Assembly (NCBI GenBank): GCA_031177985.1
Contig: JAPSJW010000004.1
Location: forward strand, 62,001 to 126,000
Source of the DNA: Microbacteriaceae bacterium
GTDB taxonomy: Bacteria; Actinomycetota; Actinomycetes; Actinomycetales; Microbacteriaceae
Direction of reading: 5' to 3'
DNA length: 64,000 bases
A program made the position numbers and the translations under genes. Below are positions 1-9,670 of the stretch, one piece after another; the first letter of the stretch is position 1; each line of letters starts with the position of its first letter. The notes beneath the pieces are model-generated. The model ran no database searches. It had not been told where the DNA came from and saw nothing but the letters and a program-made list of their open reading frames with translations.

Positions 1-2351
1 TTCAGCAGGTACCGCACGCCGTCGACCTCCGGGATGGTGAAGCTGTCCTTCGGCACCCCCGGCTTGTCGGTGAACACCGGCGCCTCGGGCGTGACTTCGG
101 TCGTCAACAGCGGGACCTGCGACCAGTCCATGTCGCTCGCGAGATAGAAGCCCGGGTAGCTCGGCTGGTTGTAGGTCGTGTTCTGACGGGCCACCTCTGC
201 GCGGTACTGGATGTCGTGCATGAGCGTGTACAGCTTGCGATCGGTCAGCTCGGTGCTGAAGTAGATGCGCAGCTCCGAGCTGTCGGCGGTGCGCACCAGC
301 AGCTCCTCGCGCCAGTCGCCGAACACGTCGGCCACCAGACCGGGGTTGCCCTTCGTGCCGTTGCTGGTGCGGGTGTCGGTCGCCGTCAGCAAGCGCCCTC
401 TGGTCCAGTCGTCGATCGTGACGTTCTGGTTGCCCGAGCCGTTCACCAGCTGGGTCGAGCCGTCGGCCGCCCAGCGGATGCTCTGGTTCGTGCCGGGGAT
501 GCGCGAGCCGAGGTCGGCGCCCTGCGCCGTCTGCAGCCGCACCGCCCAGGTCTCGAGACCCGGGACATCCGTTCGCACGTCGCCGACCATGCCGCGTCCG
601 GTGTCCCGGCCGGTGTACCCGCCGTGGATCACCTCGCCGGTCGCCGCGTCGCGCAGAGCGTAGCCGTACGGCGCGTACGCACCGCCTTCGTGCACGGTGA
701 AGATCTCGAGGCCCGGCCGCGCGGGGTCGATGTCGGTCACGTGCATGGCGTCGCCATGACCCAGTCGCGCCTCGACGCCGGGCGTCGCGCTCTGCGGCGG
801 CATCGTGTCGAACGAGCTGTAGAGCAGGCTGCCGTCGTCGTCGATGGTCGCCGAGCCGTAGACGATCTCGTGCTTGTCGTCGCCGTCGACATCAGCTGCA
901 GACAGCGAGTGGAAGCCCTGCGTCGTGATCGTGCCGAACTCCGGGTCGGTGCCGTCTCGACCGTGCGGACCGTCGTTGAAGGGGTTCGTCAGCGGCACGT
1001 GTCCGCTGTCGACGTACCAGCGCTCGGTGAGCTCCTCGCCGTCCCAGTCGTAGGCGACGATGGTCGACCGGGTGTAGTAGCCGCGGGCGAAGATCGCCGA
1101 GGGGTGCTGACCGTCGAGGTAGGCGACGCCCGCGATGAAGCGGTCGTTGCGGTTGCCGGGCTCGATGCGCGACATGGCGTAGTCGCCCCACATCAGGCCG
1201 TCGTCGCCGCGGGCCGGCTTGTAGTGCTCGGTGGCGAGCTCGGCGCCGGTGGCTCCCTCGAACACCGTCAGGTACTCGGGACCGCTCAGCACGAAGCCCT
1301 CCACGTTGCGCAGCACGTTGCGGGAGCTGCGGCTCGGGGCGTAGACGTCGACGAAGTGGTTCGCGAGCTCGGTGGCGGCTTCCGTCGAGAGCGGGTACTC
1401 GTGCGTGACGGGGATGCCCCACGCCTCCTCGAGGGTCGCGGGCCAGTTGCCTGCGACGACCTCGGGGTGCTCGTGCCAGCCCTCGAAGAGGGTGACGAGG
1501 CTGTCGAAGTAGCCCTGCTTGGTGATGCGGTAGTCGTCGGCGTGGGTCACGCCGGCCGCGACATCGTCCTCGGGGAGGGTGATGAACGCGCTCCCGCCAC
1601 CCGCGAGGGTCCGGGTGCCCGGAGCGGTCTTCGCCATGATCTCCGAGCGGCCGTCGCCGTCGAAGTCGAACACCATGAACTGGGTGTAGTGCGCGCCGGC
1701 GCGGATGTTCACGCCCAGGTCGATCCGGTGCAGCAGCGTGCCGTCAGCCTCGTAGGTGTCGAGGTACACGTTGCCCGTGTAGCCGACCTGGGAGTTGTCC
1801 TTCGCGTTCGACGGGTCCCACTTGACGACGTACTCGTAGTCGCCGTCGCCGTCCATGTCGCCGACGCTCATGTCGCCTGCGGAGTAGGTGTAGGTCTCGC
1901 CGGTCGGCGTGACGCCGCCCGCCGGCTTCTGCAGCGGCACCGTGGCGTAGCCGGTCGTGAGCGGCGTGACGCCGGCCGACCGGTCGCCCTCCACGCCGTT
2001 CACCACGGGAGCGACCGAGTAGCTCGCACTGCCGTCGGCACCCGCGTCGAGGAAGTTCGTGCTGTCGGTGACCTCGGCGACGCGCTCGTCGCCGCGGTAG
2101 ACCGCGAAGGTCGCACCGGTCAGGCCGCTGTCGCCGGAGCCGGTGGCTTCGGAGCCGAGCAGTCGCCAGCTGAGGAAGACGCCCTCGCTCGTGGTGGTCG
2201 CCACGAGGCCGCGGTCGAGGCGCTCGAGCTGGGGCACCGAGGCTGGCGCGTCGTCGCCATGCGAGGCGAAGGCGGGGGAGGCGGAGAACACGAGCGCCGC
2301 GGAAGCGACCGCGACCGTGCCCGTTCTGAGGGCAGAGGTGAACCGATTCAT
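1..2351 (-). CDS. Secreted rhamnogalacturonan lyase (PL11), 3' end outside window
   Basis: This is the N-terminal 783 residues of a rhamnogalacturonan endolyase, a polysaccharide lyase of family 11 that cleaves the rhamnose-galacturonate backbone of pectin by beta-elimination outside the cell. A Sec signal peptide (MNRFTSALRT followed by a hydrophobic stretch ending near AFAS, about residue 30) is followed by a fibronectin-like N-terminal segment and then a beta-propeller. The propeller carries calcium-type acidic motifs such as DMDGDGDY, DFDGDGRSE and DVDGDDKHE. The catalytic part appears to end near NQPSYPGFYL (around nt 140-170), after which an extra C-terminal module begins and runs off the window. 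The ATG at 2351 was chosen because an AAAGGAG site lies at 2364-2370. The family call rests on recalled similarity to YesW-like lyases. Confidence 0.9.
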   Translation of the reverse strand, partial: MNRFTSALRTGTVAVASAALVFSASPAFASHGDDAPASVPQLERLDRGLVATTTSEGVFLSWRLLGSEATGSGDSGLTGATFAVYRGDERVAEVTDSTNFLDAGADGSASYSVAPVVNGVEGDRSAGVTPLTTGYATVPLQKPAGGVTPTGETYTYSAGDMSVGDMDGDGDYEYVVKWDPSNAKDNSQVGYTGNVYLDTYEADGTLLHRIDLGVNIRAGAHYTQFMVFDFDGDGRSEIMAKTAPGTRTLAGGGSAFITLPEDDVAAGVTHADDYRITKQGYFDSLVTLFEGWHEHPEVVAGNWPATLEEAWGIPVTHEYPLSTEAATELANHFVDVYAPSRSSRNVLRNVEGFVLSGPEYLTVFEGATGAELATEHYKPARGDDGLMWGDYAMSRIEPGNRNDRFIAGVAYLDGQHPSAIFARGYYTRSTIVAYDWDGEELTERWYVDSGHVPLTNPFNDGPHGRDGTDPEFGTITTQGFHSLSAADVDGDDKHEIVYGSATIDDDGSLLYSSFDTMPPQSATPGVEARLGHGDAMHVTDIDPARPGLEIFTVHEGGAYAPYGYALRDAATGEVIHGGYTGRDTGRGMVGDVRTDVPGLETWAVRLQTAQGADLGSRIPGTNQSIRWAADGSTQLVNGSGNQNVTIDDWTRGRLLTATDTRTSNGTKGNPGLVADVFGDWREELLVRTADSSELRIYFSTELTDRKLYTLMHDIQYRAEVARQNTTYNQPSYPGFYLASDMDWSQVPLLTTEVTPEAPVFTDKPGVPKDSFTIPEVDGVRYLL

Positions 2352-2372
2352 CGTTGAATACCACTCCTTTGG

Positions 2373-2426
2373 GGAAACGCTTTCCGCGTCACCGCATACG
2401 GTAACCCCCCGAACTGGGGCAGTCAA
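2373..2426 (-). promoter_or_regulatory. Promoter and LacI-type operator of the rhamnogalacturonan lyase
   Basis: On the minus strand TTGACT (2426-2421) and TACCGT (2403-2398) are separated by 17 nt, which matches a housekeeping sigma promoter. Just downstream, around the expected start of transcription, is GGAAAGCGTTTCC (2385-2373), whose GGAAA/TTTCC arms are a perfect inverted repeat around a 3-nt centre. This is the typical form of LacI-family operators. Its position suggests repression in the absence of pectin-derived sugars. The regulator is not in the window. Confidence 0.7.
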
Positions 2427-2656
2427 CGGCGGGACCGACGGAGCCGCCGTCCGCCCGGCCGACCCCCGAACGCGGCTGCCCCACGACATCGATGGCACGA
2501 ACGGATGCAGCAGGTCGTTGTCGCCGGGCAGCCGCGTTCCCCCAAGCGTGAAGGAGGAGGCACCGATCCGGGAGGCGGGCACCGTGTCACCCGTGCACCC
2601 ACCGGGGCTCGCCGTTCCCCGGGCGCGAGGCGGAGCGGAACGCCGCGCCATCCGCA
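2427..2656. other. Intergenic region, no gene recognised
   Basis: This stretch lies between the -35 of the lyase promoter and the presumed ileS leader promoter. I see no coding region with a plausible start, no strong hairpin and no repeat in it. Confidence 0.5.
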
Positions 2657-2855
2657 TAGAATCGACGCACCGACACCGATCCGGCCATCACCGGGGAGTC
2701 CTCGGAAGAACAGCGCTCCGGCGCCCAGTAGAACCGAGCGGGCAGGCCCGTCACAGCCGACAACGAGCGGTCGTCCCCGGAGTCCCGGGAGCGGCAAGCG
2801 AGGTGGTACCGCGGCATCCGTCGTCCTCGTGCAGTCAGCGCGAAACAGGAGTGAG
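2657..2855 (+). promoter_or_regulatory. ileS T-box leader (translational type) with upstream -10
   Basis: The hallmark T-box sequence GGTGGTACCGCGG lies at 2802-2814, 40 nt before the ileS start. An upstream hairpin (around 2680-2698) displays ATC at 2687-2689, an isoleucine specifier codon, in a short stem I. A TAGAAT hexamer at 2657-2662 is a likely -10. This arrangement matches actinobacterial ileS T-boxes, which bind uncharged tRNA-Ile and control access to the ribosome binding site (AGGAG, 2847-2851) rather than termination. I see no terminator with a T-tract, consistent with translational control. Confidence 0.9.
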
Positions 2856-5800
2856 ATGGCCTACCCCAAGGGCTCGGACGAGCCGGTTCCCGCGAGCCCC
2901 CGCTTCCCGGAGATCGAACGGCGCGTGCTCGCGTTCTGGAAGCGGGACGGCACCTTCCAGGCCTCGATCGACCGGCGCGAGGGTGCCGAGGAGTGGGTGT
3001 TCTACGACGGACCCCCGTTCGCCAACGGCCTGCCGCACTACGGGCACCTCCTGACCGGCTACGCGAAGGACCTGTTCCCGCGCTTCCAGACCATGCGCGG
3101 CAAGCAGGTGCACCGCCGGTTCGGCTGGGACACCCATGGTCTTCCCGCCGAGCTCGAGGCGGAGCGCCAGCTCGGCATCACCGACAAGAGCCAGATCGAG
3201 GAGATGGGCATCGCCGCCTTCAACGGCGCCGCGCGCGACGCCGTGCTGCGCTACACGAAGGAGTGGGAGGACTACGTCACCCGCCAGGCGCGCTGGGTCG
3301 ACTTCGAGAACGACTACAAGACGCTCGACATCTCCTTCATGGAGAGCGTCATCTGGGCCTTCAAGCAGCTGCACGACAAGGGCCTCGCCTACGAGGGCTA
3401 CCGCGTGCTGCCGTACTGCTGGCGCGATCAGACCCCGCTCTCCAATCACGAGCTGCGGATGGACGACGACGTCTACAAGATGCGGCAGGACCAGTCGGTC
3501 ACCGTCACCTTCCCGCTCGTGGGGATGAAGGCCGAGGCGCTCGGCCTCACCGGGGTGCGCGCCCTCGCCTGGACGACGACCCCGTGGACGCTTCCGACGA
3601 ACGCCGCACTCGCGGTGGGTCCCGAGATCGAGTACGGCGTGCTGCGCTCCGGGCCGCTCGGGGCGGGCGACGGCAGTGAGGAGGGCGTCGCCCAGTACCT
3701 GCTCGCGGTCGACACCATCCCCGCGTACGCGAAGGACCTCGGCTACGAGTCGGCGGATGCCGCGCTCGCCGCGATCCAGCAGCGCCACCTCGGCCGCGAC
3801 CTCGGCGGCATCACCTACGAGCGGCTCTGGGACTACTTCGACGACGTCGAGGGCATGGAGAACGCCTGGCAGGTGCTGGTCGCCGACTACGTCGCCACGG
3901 GCGAGGGAACCGGCATCGTGCACCAGGCCCCCGCCTACGGCGAGGACGACCAGCTGGTCTGCGCCGCGGCGGGCATCCCGGTGGTCCTCTCGGTGGATGA
4001 GGGCGGGCGCTTCCTGCCCGCCGTGCACGACGTGCAGGGACTGCAGGTGTTCGAGGCCAACAAGCCGCTCACCCAGAAGCTCCGGCGCGAGAACCGGCTG
4101 CTGCAGGTGCGCAGCTACGAGCACTCGTACCCGCACTGCTGGCGCTGCCGCAATCCGCTGATCTACAAGGCCGTGTCGAGCTGGTTCGTGCGGGTGCCCG
4201 AGTTCCGCGACCGGATGGGCGACCTCAACCAGGAGATCAACTGGGTGCCCGGCAACGTCAAGGACGGGCAGTTCGGCAAGTGGCTCGCCGGTGCGCGCGA
4301 CTGGTCGATCTCGCGCAACCGCTACTGGGGAAGCCCCATCCCGGTGTGGAAGAGCGATGACCCCGCTTACCCGCGGATCGACGTCTACGGCTCGCTCGAC
4401 GAGCTGGAGCGCGACTTCGGCGTGCGCCCGACCGACCTGCACCGGCCGTACATCGACGAGCTGACCCGGCCGAACCCCGACGACCCCACCGGCCGCTCGA
4501 CGATGCGCCGCATCCCCGACGTGCTCGACGTGTGGTTCGACTCCGGGTCGATGCCGTTCGCCCAGGTGCACTACCCGTTCGAGAACCAGGAGTTCTTCGA
4601 GGCGCACAACCCGGCCGACTTCATCGTCGAGTACATCGGGCAGACCCGCGGCTGGTTCTACACGTTGCACGTGCTGTCGACGGCGCTGTTCGACCGGCCC
4701 GCGTTCCGCAACGTCATCAGTCACGGCATCGTGCTGGGCTCGGACGGCCAGAAGATGTCCAAGTCGCTGCGCAACTACCCGGATGTCTCCGAGGTCTTCG
4801 ACCGGGACGGCTCGGATGCGATGCGCTGGTTCCTGATGGCGAGCTCCGTCATCCGCGGCGGCAACCTCGTCGTCACCGAGGAGGGCATCCGTCAGGGGGT
4901 GCGGGAGCTGCTGCTGCCGCTCTGGAGCACGTACTACTTCTTCACCCTGTACGCGAACGCCGCAGGGTACGAGGCCGAGCGGCGCACCGACTCGACGAAC
5001 GTGCTCGACCGCTACCTGCTCGCCAAGACGCACGACGTGCTCGCCGAGGTCACCCGTCACCTGGAGGACTTCGACAGCCCGCTCGCCGCGCAGGCGCTGC
5101 GCGACTTCGGCGACGTGCTCACCAACTGGTACGTGCGCCGTTCGCGTGACCGGTTCTGGTCGGGCGACGACCGCGACGCATTCGACACCCTCTTCACCGT
5201 GCTCGAGGCGCTGACTCGAGCTGCCGCGCCGTTGCTGCCGCTCGTCACCGAGGAGATCTGGAAGGGGCTGACCGGAGGCCGCAGCGTGCACCTCGAGGAC
5301 TGGCCGGACGCCGACGCGTTCCCGGCGGATCCTGCGCTCGTCACGGCGATGGACCGCATCCGCGAGATCGCGTCGAGCGGGCTGGCGCTCCGCAAGGCGC
5401 GCGGGCTGCGCGTGCGGCTGCCGCTGTCCCGGCTCACCGTCGTGACGGAGGAGCCGGCGGCGCTCGAGCCGTTCGCCGCGATCCTGCGCGACGAGCTGAA
5501 CCTCAAGCAGGTCGCCCTCGAGCACCTCGAGGAGGACAGCCTGGAGCGCTTCGGCATCACCCGGCGCCTGAGCGTCAACGCGCGCGCCCTCGGGCCGCGC
5601 CTCGGCCGGGAGGTGCAGCGCGTCATCCAGGCCTCGAAGGCGGGCGACTGGACCACCGACGGCGAGACCGTCGTCGTGGGCGGCACGCCGCTCGAGCCGG
5701 GGGAGTACGAGCTGCAGCTGGAGGCCGCCGAGGCGTCGAGCGCGATCGCGTTCCTCTCGGGCAGCGGCTTCGTGCTGCTCGACACCGAGACGACGCCAGA

Positions 5801-6128
5801 GCTCGAAGCCGAGGGCCTCGCTCGGGACGTCATCCGTGCCATCCAGGACGCCCGCAAGAGCGCCGGATTCGAGGTGAGCGACCGCATCCGTCTGTCGGTG
5901 CACGGCGCGGACGCCGGCGACATCGCCGCGCTCGACGCCTTCTCGACGATGATCTCGGATGAGACACTGAGCACCGGGACGAGCTTCGTCGCGGTCGCCG
6001 ACCCCGCCACGGCGGCAGCGGTCGACTCCGCCGCGGGCGGCTGGCGCAGCACCGTGAAGCGCGGGCAGTACTCGAATCGCGGCGAACTCGTGATCGACGT
6101 GTGGAAGGCGGCACCGGTCGATGTCTGA
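2856..6128 (+). CDS. ileS: Isoleucyl-tRNA synthetase, type 2 (eukaryote-like)
   Basis: A class I aminoacyl-tRNA synthetase of 1090 residues that charges tRNA-Ile. The HIGH-type motif is HYGH at residues 61-64 within [14 protein letters not shown], and KMSKS is at about 633-637 ([11 protein letters not shown]). The HYGH form and length are those of the type 2 enzymes found in actinobacteria and eukaryotes, a class generally tolerant of mupirocin. That resistance is inferred, not seen. The ATG at 2856 follows AGGAG at 2847-2851. The open frame extends upstream through the T-box, but that part is not coding. The stop overlaps the folC start by 8 nt, suggesting translational coupling. Confidence 0.97.
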   Translation: MAYPKGSDEPVPASPRFPEIERRVLAFWKRDGTFQASIDRREGAEEWVFYDGPPFANGLPHYGHLLTGYAKDLFPRFQTMRGKQVHRRFGWDTHGLPAELEAERQLGITDKSQIEEMGIAAFNGAARDAVLRYTKEWEDYVTRQARWVDFENDYKTLDISFMESVIWAFKQLHDKGLAYEGYRVLPYCWRDQTPLSNHELRMDDDVYKMRQDQSVTVTFPLVGMKAEALGLTGVRALAWTTTPWTLPTNAALAVGPEIEYGVLRSGPLGAGDGSEEGVAQYLLAVDTIPAYAKDLGYESADAALAAIQQRHLGRDLGGITYERLWDYFDDVEGMENAWQVLVADYVATGEGTGIVHQAPAYGEDDQLVCAAAGIPVVLSVDEGGRFLPAVHDVQGLQVFEANKPLTQKLRRENRLLQVRSYEHSYPHCWRCRNPLIYKAVSSWFVRVPEFRDRMGDLNQEINWVPGNVKDGQFGKWLAGARDWSISRNRYWGSPIPVWKSDDPAYPRIDVYGSLDELERDFGVRPTDLHRPYIDELTRPNPDDPTGRSTMRRIPDVLDVWFDSGSMPFAQVHYPFENQEFFEAHNPADFIVEYIGQTRGWFYTLHVLSTALFDRPAFRNVISHGIVLGSDGQKMSKSLRNYPDVSEVFDRDGSDAMRWFLMASSVIRGGNLVVTEEGIRQGVRELLLPLWSTYYFFTLYANAAGYEAERRTDSTNVLDRYLLAKTHDVLAEVTRHLEDFDSPLAAQALRDFGDVLTNWYVRRSRDRFWSGDDRDAFDTLFTVLEALTRAAAPLLPLVTEEIWKGLTGGRSVHLEDWPDADAFPADPALVTAMDRIREIASSGLALRKARGLRVRLPLSRLTVVTEEPAALEPFAAILRDELNLKQVALEHLEEDSLERFGITRRLSVNARALGPRLGREVQRVIQASKAGDWTTDGETVVVGGTPLEPGEYELQLEAAEASSAIAFLSGSGFVLLDTETTPELEAEGLARDVIRAIQDARKSAGFEVSDRIRLSVHGADAGDIAALDAFSTMISDETLSTGTSFVAVADPATAAAVDSAAGGWRSTVKRGQYSNRGELVIDVWKAAPVDV

Positions 6129-7581
6129 CGATCAGAGGGACGACGACTTCGAGGGCTTCGACCCCGACAATTTCGGCCCGCCCCGCGACGACGCCCACGA
6201 TGACGAGGTCGACGACCTCGACGGACTCGAGGACATCGAGTACCAGGCGGATGCGGACGCCGTCTACGACGCGCTGCTCGCGCGGGTCGGAGAGGCGGCT
6301 CCGCAGCCCCGCCTCGATGCGACCCGCAGGGCGGTCGAGCTGCTGGGCGACCCGCACCGGGCCGCCCCCGTCGTGCATGTGACCGGCACCAACGGCAAGA
6401 CCTCGACGAGCCGCATGATCGAGGGCATCCTGCGGGCCTACGGACTGCGCACCGGACTGCTGACGAGCCCGCACCTGCGACGGGTCAACGAGCGGATCGT
6501 GATCGACGGGCTGCCGATCTCGAACCGCGCCCTCGCCGCGAACTGGCAGGACATCCAGCCCTACCTCGAGCTCGTCGACTCGGAGCTCGGTGAGGCGGGG
6601 GACGAGCCGCTCACCTTCTTCGAGGCGCTGACGGTGCTCGCCTTCGCGAGCTTCGCCGACGCGCCCGTGGACGTCGTCGTGCTCGAGGTCGGCATGGGCG
6701 GCGAGTGGGACTCCACGAACGTCGCCGACGCGCAGGTCGCGGTGCTGACCCCGATCGCGCTCGACCACACCCAGCGGCTGGGCTCGACGGTCGCGGAGAT
6801 CGCGCGCACGAAGGCCGGCATCATCAAGCCCGCGTCATCGGTCGTCAGCGCGGCTCAGCAGCCGGACGCGCTGGCCGCGATCCGGGAGGCCGTCGAACTG
6901 ACGGAGTCCACGCTCGCCGTCGAGGGCACCGACTTCGGCCTGGAGTCGACGACGGTCGCGGTCGGCGGGCAGCTCATCGCCGTGCGCGGCACGGCGGGCG
7001 AGTACTCCGACGTGCTGCTGCCCCTGTTCGGCGACCACCAGGCGACCAACGCCGCCCTCGCGATCGCCGCCGTCGAGGCGTTCCTCGGGGTCGAAGGGCG
7101 CGGCCTCGTGCCCGAGGTTCTCGAGGAGGGCCTCGCCGCGGTGACCTCGCCCGGGCGGCTCCAGCTCGTCGGCCGGGAGCCGACGGTGCTCGTCGACGCG
7201 GCACACAACCCGCACGGCGCCGCCGCGCTCGCCGCAGCTCTGCCGACGTACTTCGGCTTCGACAAGATCGTGGCGGTCATCGGCGTGCTCGGCGACAAGG
7301 ATGCGACGGGGATCGTGCGGGAGCTCGACGCGGTCGTCGACGAGTTCATCGTCACGCAGCCGGAGTCCGAGCGGGCCGTCGATGCGGATGCCCTCGCGGC
7401 GACCGTGGTCGCGATCACCGGCCCCGACCGGGTCACCGTCGAACCCGACCTCCGCACCGCGATGGAGGAGGCGCGCGACCGCGCAGGGTCGAGCGAGCGC
7501 GGCGGTGTCGTCGTCACCGGATCGATCGTGCTCGTGGGCGACGTGCTCGCGCTGTCCGAGGACGAGGGCTGGAACGCGTGA
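6121..7581 (+). CDS. folC: Bifunctional folylpolyglutamate synthase/dihydrofolate synthase
   Basis: A Mur-ligase-like ATP-dependent enzyme of 486 residues that adds glutamate to dihydropteroate and to folates in the cytoplasm. The nucleotide-binding loop [10 protein letters not shown] lies at about residues 88-97, and the C-terminal ligase domain contains VDAAHNPHG. The first ~45 residues are a strongly acidic, probably disordered extension not found in the shortest family members. The gene starts inside the end of ileS and overlaps the next gene by 4 nt (GTGA), so ileS-folC-DUF4233 probably form one operon under the T-box. Confidence 0.96.
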   Translation: MSDDQRDDDFEGFDPDNFGPPRDDAHDDEVDDLDGLEDIEYQADADAVYDALLARVGEAAPQPRLDATRRAVELLGDPHRAAPVVHVTGTNGKTSTSRMIEGILRAYGLRTGLLTSPHLRRVNERIVIDGLPISNRALAANWQDIQPYLELVDSELGEAGDEPLTFFEALTVLAFASFADAPVDVVVLEVGMGGEWDSTNVADAQVAVLTPIALDHTQRLGSTVAEIARTKAGIIKPASSVVSAAQQPDALAAIREAVELTESTLAVEGTDFGLESTTVAVGGQLIAVRGTAGEYSDVLLPLFGDHQATNAALAIAAVEAFLGVEGRGLVPEVLEEGLAAVTSPGRLQLVGREPTVLVDAAHNPHGAAALAAALPTYFGFDKIVAVIGVLGDKDATGIVRELDAVVDEFIVTQPESERAVDADALAATVVAITGPDRVTVEPDLRTAMEEARDRAGSSERGGVVVTGSIVLVGDVLALSEDEGWNA

Positions 7582-7946
7582 CGCAGGCCGCCCCGAAGCC
7601 GCGCAGGCGCCGGTCGCTCACGGAGTCGCTGCTCTCGATCGCCCTGGGTCTCGAAGCCGTGATGGTGTTCTTCGCGGCCCTGACGGCCTTCGGGCTCAAA
7701 GTGCTCGAGCCGGCGGTCGCCTTCGCCGGCGGGGGAGCGCTGCTCGTGCTGCTCGTGCTGGTCGCGGGTCTCCAGCGCTACGCCTGGGGCGTCTGGCTCG
7801 GCGCGGCGCTGCAGCTCGTCCTGGTGGCGACCGGGTTCCTGCTGCCGGTCATGTTCTTCGTCGCCGCGATCTTCGTGGCCCTCTGGATCTACTGCTACAT
7901 CAAGGGGCGTCAGATCGACGCCCGCAACGCCTCCCTCGGCCAGTAA
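7578..7946 (+). CDS. DUF4233 small membrane protein
   Basis: A 122-residue protein with a basic N-terminus (KPRRRRS) followed by about four predicted membrane segments. In actinobacteria DUF4233 proteins almost always sit between folC and ndk, as here. No biochemical role is established. The GTG start at 7578 overlaps the folC stop (GTGA). The last residues are polar and probably cytoplasmic. Confidence 0.85.
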   Translation: MTQAAPKPRRRRSLTESLLSIALGLEAVMVFFAALTAFGLKVLEPAVAFAGGGALLVLLVLVAGLQRYAWGVWLGAALQLVLVATGFLLPVMFFVAAIFVALWIYCYIKGRQIDARNASLGQ

Positions 7947-7956
7947 GGAGCCCCTC

Positions 7957-8379
7957 ATGACCACCGCCATCGAAGAGACCCTCGTGCTCGTCAAGCCCGA
8001 CGGAGTCGCCCGCAACCTGACCGGCGAGATCCTGCGCCGCATCGAGGCGAAGGGCTACTCGCTCGTCGACATCCGCCTCGTGCAGGCCGACCGGGACCTG
8101 CTCGCGGCCCACTACGAGGAGCACCAGGGCAAGCCGTTCTACGAGCCGCTCGTGGAGTTCATGCTGAGCGGGCCGGTGGTCGCGATCCGCATCGCCGGCA
8201 ACCGCGTCATCGAGGGCTTCCGGTCGCTCGCCGGCACGACGGACCCGACGACCGCTGCGCCCGGAACCATCCGCGGCGACCTCGGCCGCGACTGGGGTCT
8301 CAAGGTGCAGCAGAACCTGGTGCACGGGAGCGACTCGCCCGAGTCGGCTGCGCGAGAATTGGACCTCTGGTTCCGCTAG
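7957..8379 (+). CDS. ndk: Nucleoside diphosphate kinase
   Basis: A 140-residue enzyme that transfers the terminal phosphate of ATP to other (deoxy)nucleoside diphosphates through a phospho-histidine. The active-site histidine is H123 in NLVHGSDS, and the nucleotide-binding residues are typical (KPDGVARN near the N-terminus, RGDLG at 106-110). An AAGGAG site precedes the ATG. The length is normal for bacteria. Confidence 0.97.
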   Translation: MTTAIEETLVLVKPDGVARNLTGEILRRIEAKGYSLVDIRLVQADRDLLAAHYEEHQGKPFYEPLVEFMLSGPVVAIRIAGNRVIEGFRSLAGTTDPTTAAPGTIRGDLGRDWGLKVQQNLVHGSDSPESAARELDLWFR

Positions 8380-8389
8380 CCTGCGGGGC

Positions 8390-9670
8390 GTGACCGGTAG
8401 ACCCGATTATCTCTCGGCCTGGCTGGACGACGTCGTCGAGCGCGCCGACTTCTCTGTGCGCCCGATAGACCTCGACGACTCCCGCGAGTGGTCCTGGTCA
8501 TTCGGCGGCATCCGTCATCGCACGAACCGGTTCTTCTCGGTCGTCGGAGTGCGCTGCGACGAGCTCGGAATCGAACAGCCGCTGCTGGAGCAGCGCGAGG
8601 TCGGGACACTCGGGTTCGTTCTCGATCGTCGTGGTGCGCGACCCCGAGTGCTGGCGCACGCGAAGATCGAACCCGGCAACGTCGGCGTGGCGCAGCTGGC
8701 CCCGAGCTGCCAGGCGACCGCGAGCAACGCCGCCCGGGTCCATGGCGGCGACGCCCCTCCCCATGTGGAGGAGTTCTACGGAACAGGCACAGCGCGCATC
8801 TCCTCGAGCCTGCAGAGCGAGCAGGGCACACGGTTCCTCGACAAGCACAACCGCAACGTCGTCGTCGAGCTGACCGACGATCTGGAGCACGGCGCGGATC
8901 ATCGCTGGTTCGATGTCGACGAGCTCCTCGAGCTCTCCGCCTCCGATTTCCTCGTCAACACCGACGCGCGCTCGGTGCTCGTCACGACCGACTGGCGGGG
9001 GCTGGTCGGCCGCGAGCCGTTCAGCAGGTACCGCGACGGACTGTCCTCGGAGCTCGCTCGCTCCCTCTCTGAGCGAGGCGAGGTCGAAGCAGCACGATCA
9101 ACGGTGCGGCGGATGCGGGATGATGCGATCCAGCCCCGGCTCGTCGACCTGGATGCGCTGACGGGATGGCAACGCGGCCATCGGGGCGTCTCGCCGAGCG
9201 GAGACGGCGCCTTCGATGTCGAGCAGTTCGCTGTCGTCGCGCACGGGCGAGAAGTGGGCCAGTGGGATCAGCCGATGATCTCGAGCCGGTCCGACGGCAC
9301 CGTCGAGCTGTGGATGGGACGACGGAACGGTCTGCTGCACTTCCTCGTGCGACCCACTCGCGAGCTGGGTCTGCGCAGTCTCGTGGAGCTGGCGCCGACC
9401 CTGCAGATTCCGCCAGGAGAATCGGTGCCGCAGGACTGGGGCCGACCGGCTGGTGCGGTCGAGGTCGCCTCGGCGTCGGAGTCCGACGAGGGCGGGCGGT
9501 TCTATCGCGACGCATCCCGCTACAGCCTTGTGGATGTGGGAGAGCTCGACGAACGGCCGGACGGGACGATCGCCCTTCCCCTCGGGGGCGTCGTCGAGCT
9601 GCTACGGGAAGGCTCGTGGTTCACGAACGAGGCGAGGAGCGCGTTCTCGCTCCTGCTGCAACGGTTGTGA
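8390..9670 (+). CDS. NDP-hexose 2,3-dehydratase (EvaA-like)
   Basis: A 426-residue protein of the NDP-hexose 2,3-dehydratase family, which removes water from dTDP-4-keto-6-deoxyglucose as the first step to 2-deoxy sugars. It has the usual duplicated architecture. The first half carries HRTNRFFSVVGV, EPGNVGVAQLAPSCQATASN and DKHNRN; the second half repeats a weaker version (WDQPMISS, LHFLVRP, LAPTLQIPP). The GTG start lies 7 nt after TAGCCT (overlapping the ndk stop) with no Shine-Dalgarno site, so it may begin a leaderless transcript. The next gene overlaps by 4 nt. No partner deoxysugar genes (3-ketoreductase, aminotransferase, epimerase) are nearby. Confidence 0.85.
   Translation: MTGRPDYLSAWLDDVVERADFSVRPIDLDDSREWSWSFGGIRHRTNRFFSVVGVRCDELGIEQPLLEQREVGTLGFVLDRRGARPRVLAHAKIEPGNVGVAQLAPSCQATASNAARVHGGDAPPHVEEFYGTGTARISSSLQSEQGTRFLDKHNRNVVVELTDDLEHGADHRWFDVDELLELSASDFLVNTDARSVLVTTDWRGLVGREPFSRYRDGLSSELARSLSERGEVEAARSTVRRMRDDAIQPRLVDLDALTGWQRGHRGVSPSGDGAFDVEQFAVVAHGREVGQWDQPMISSRSDGTVELWMGRRNGLLHFLVRPTRELGLRSLVELAPTLQIPPGESVPQDWGRPAGAVEVASASESDEGGRFYRDASRYSLVDVGELDERPDGTIALPLGGVVELLREGSWFTNEARSAFSLLLQRL

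Noticed and set aside
2505-2855. N-terminal extension of IleRS
   Set aside because: The in-frame region covers the T-box and its promoter, and AGGAG precedes ATG 2856.
2835-5903. Very long open frame antisense to ileS
   Set aside because: It mirrors the codon pattern of ileS (GC-rich third positions create open antisense frames), has no recognisable domain and is Arg/Val/His-rich.
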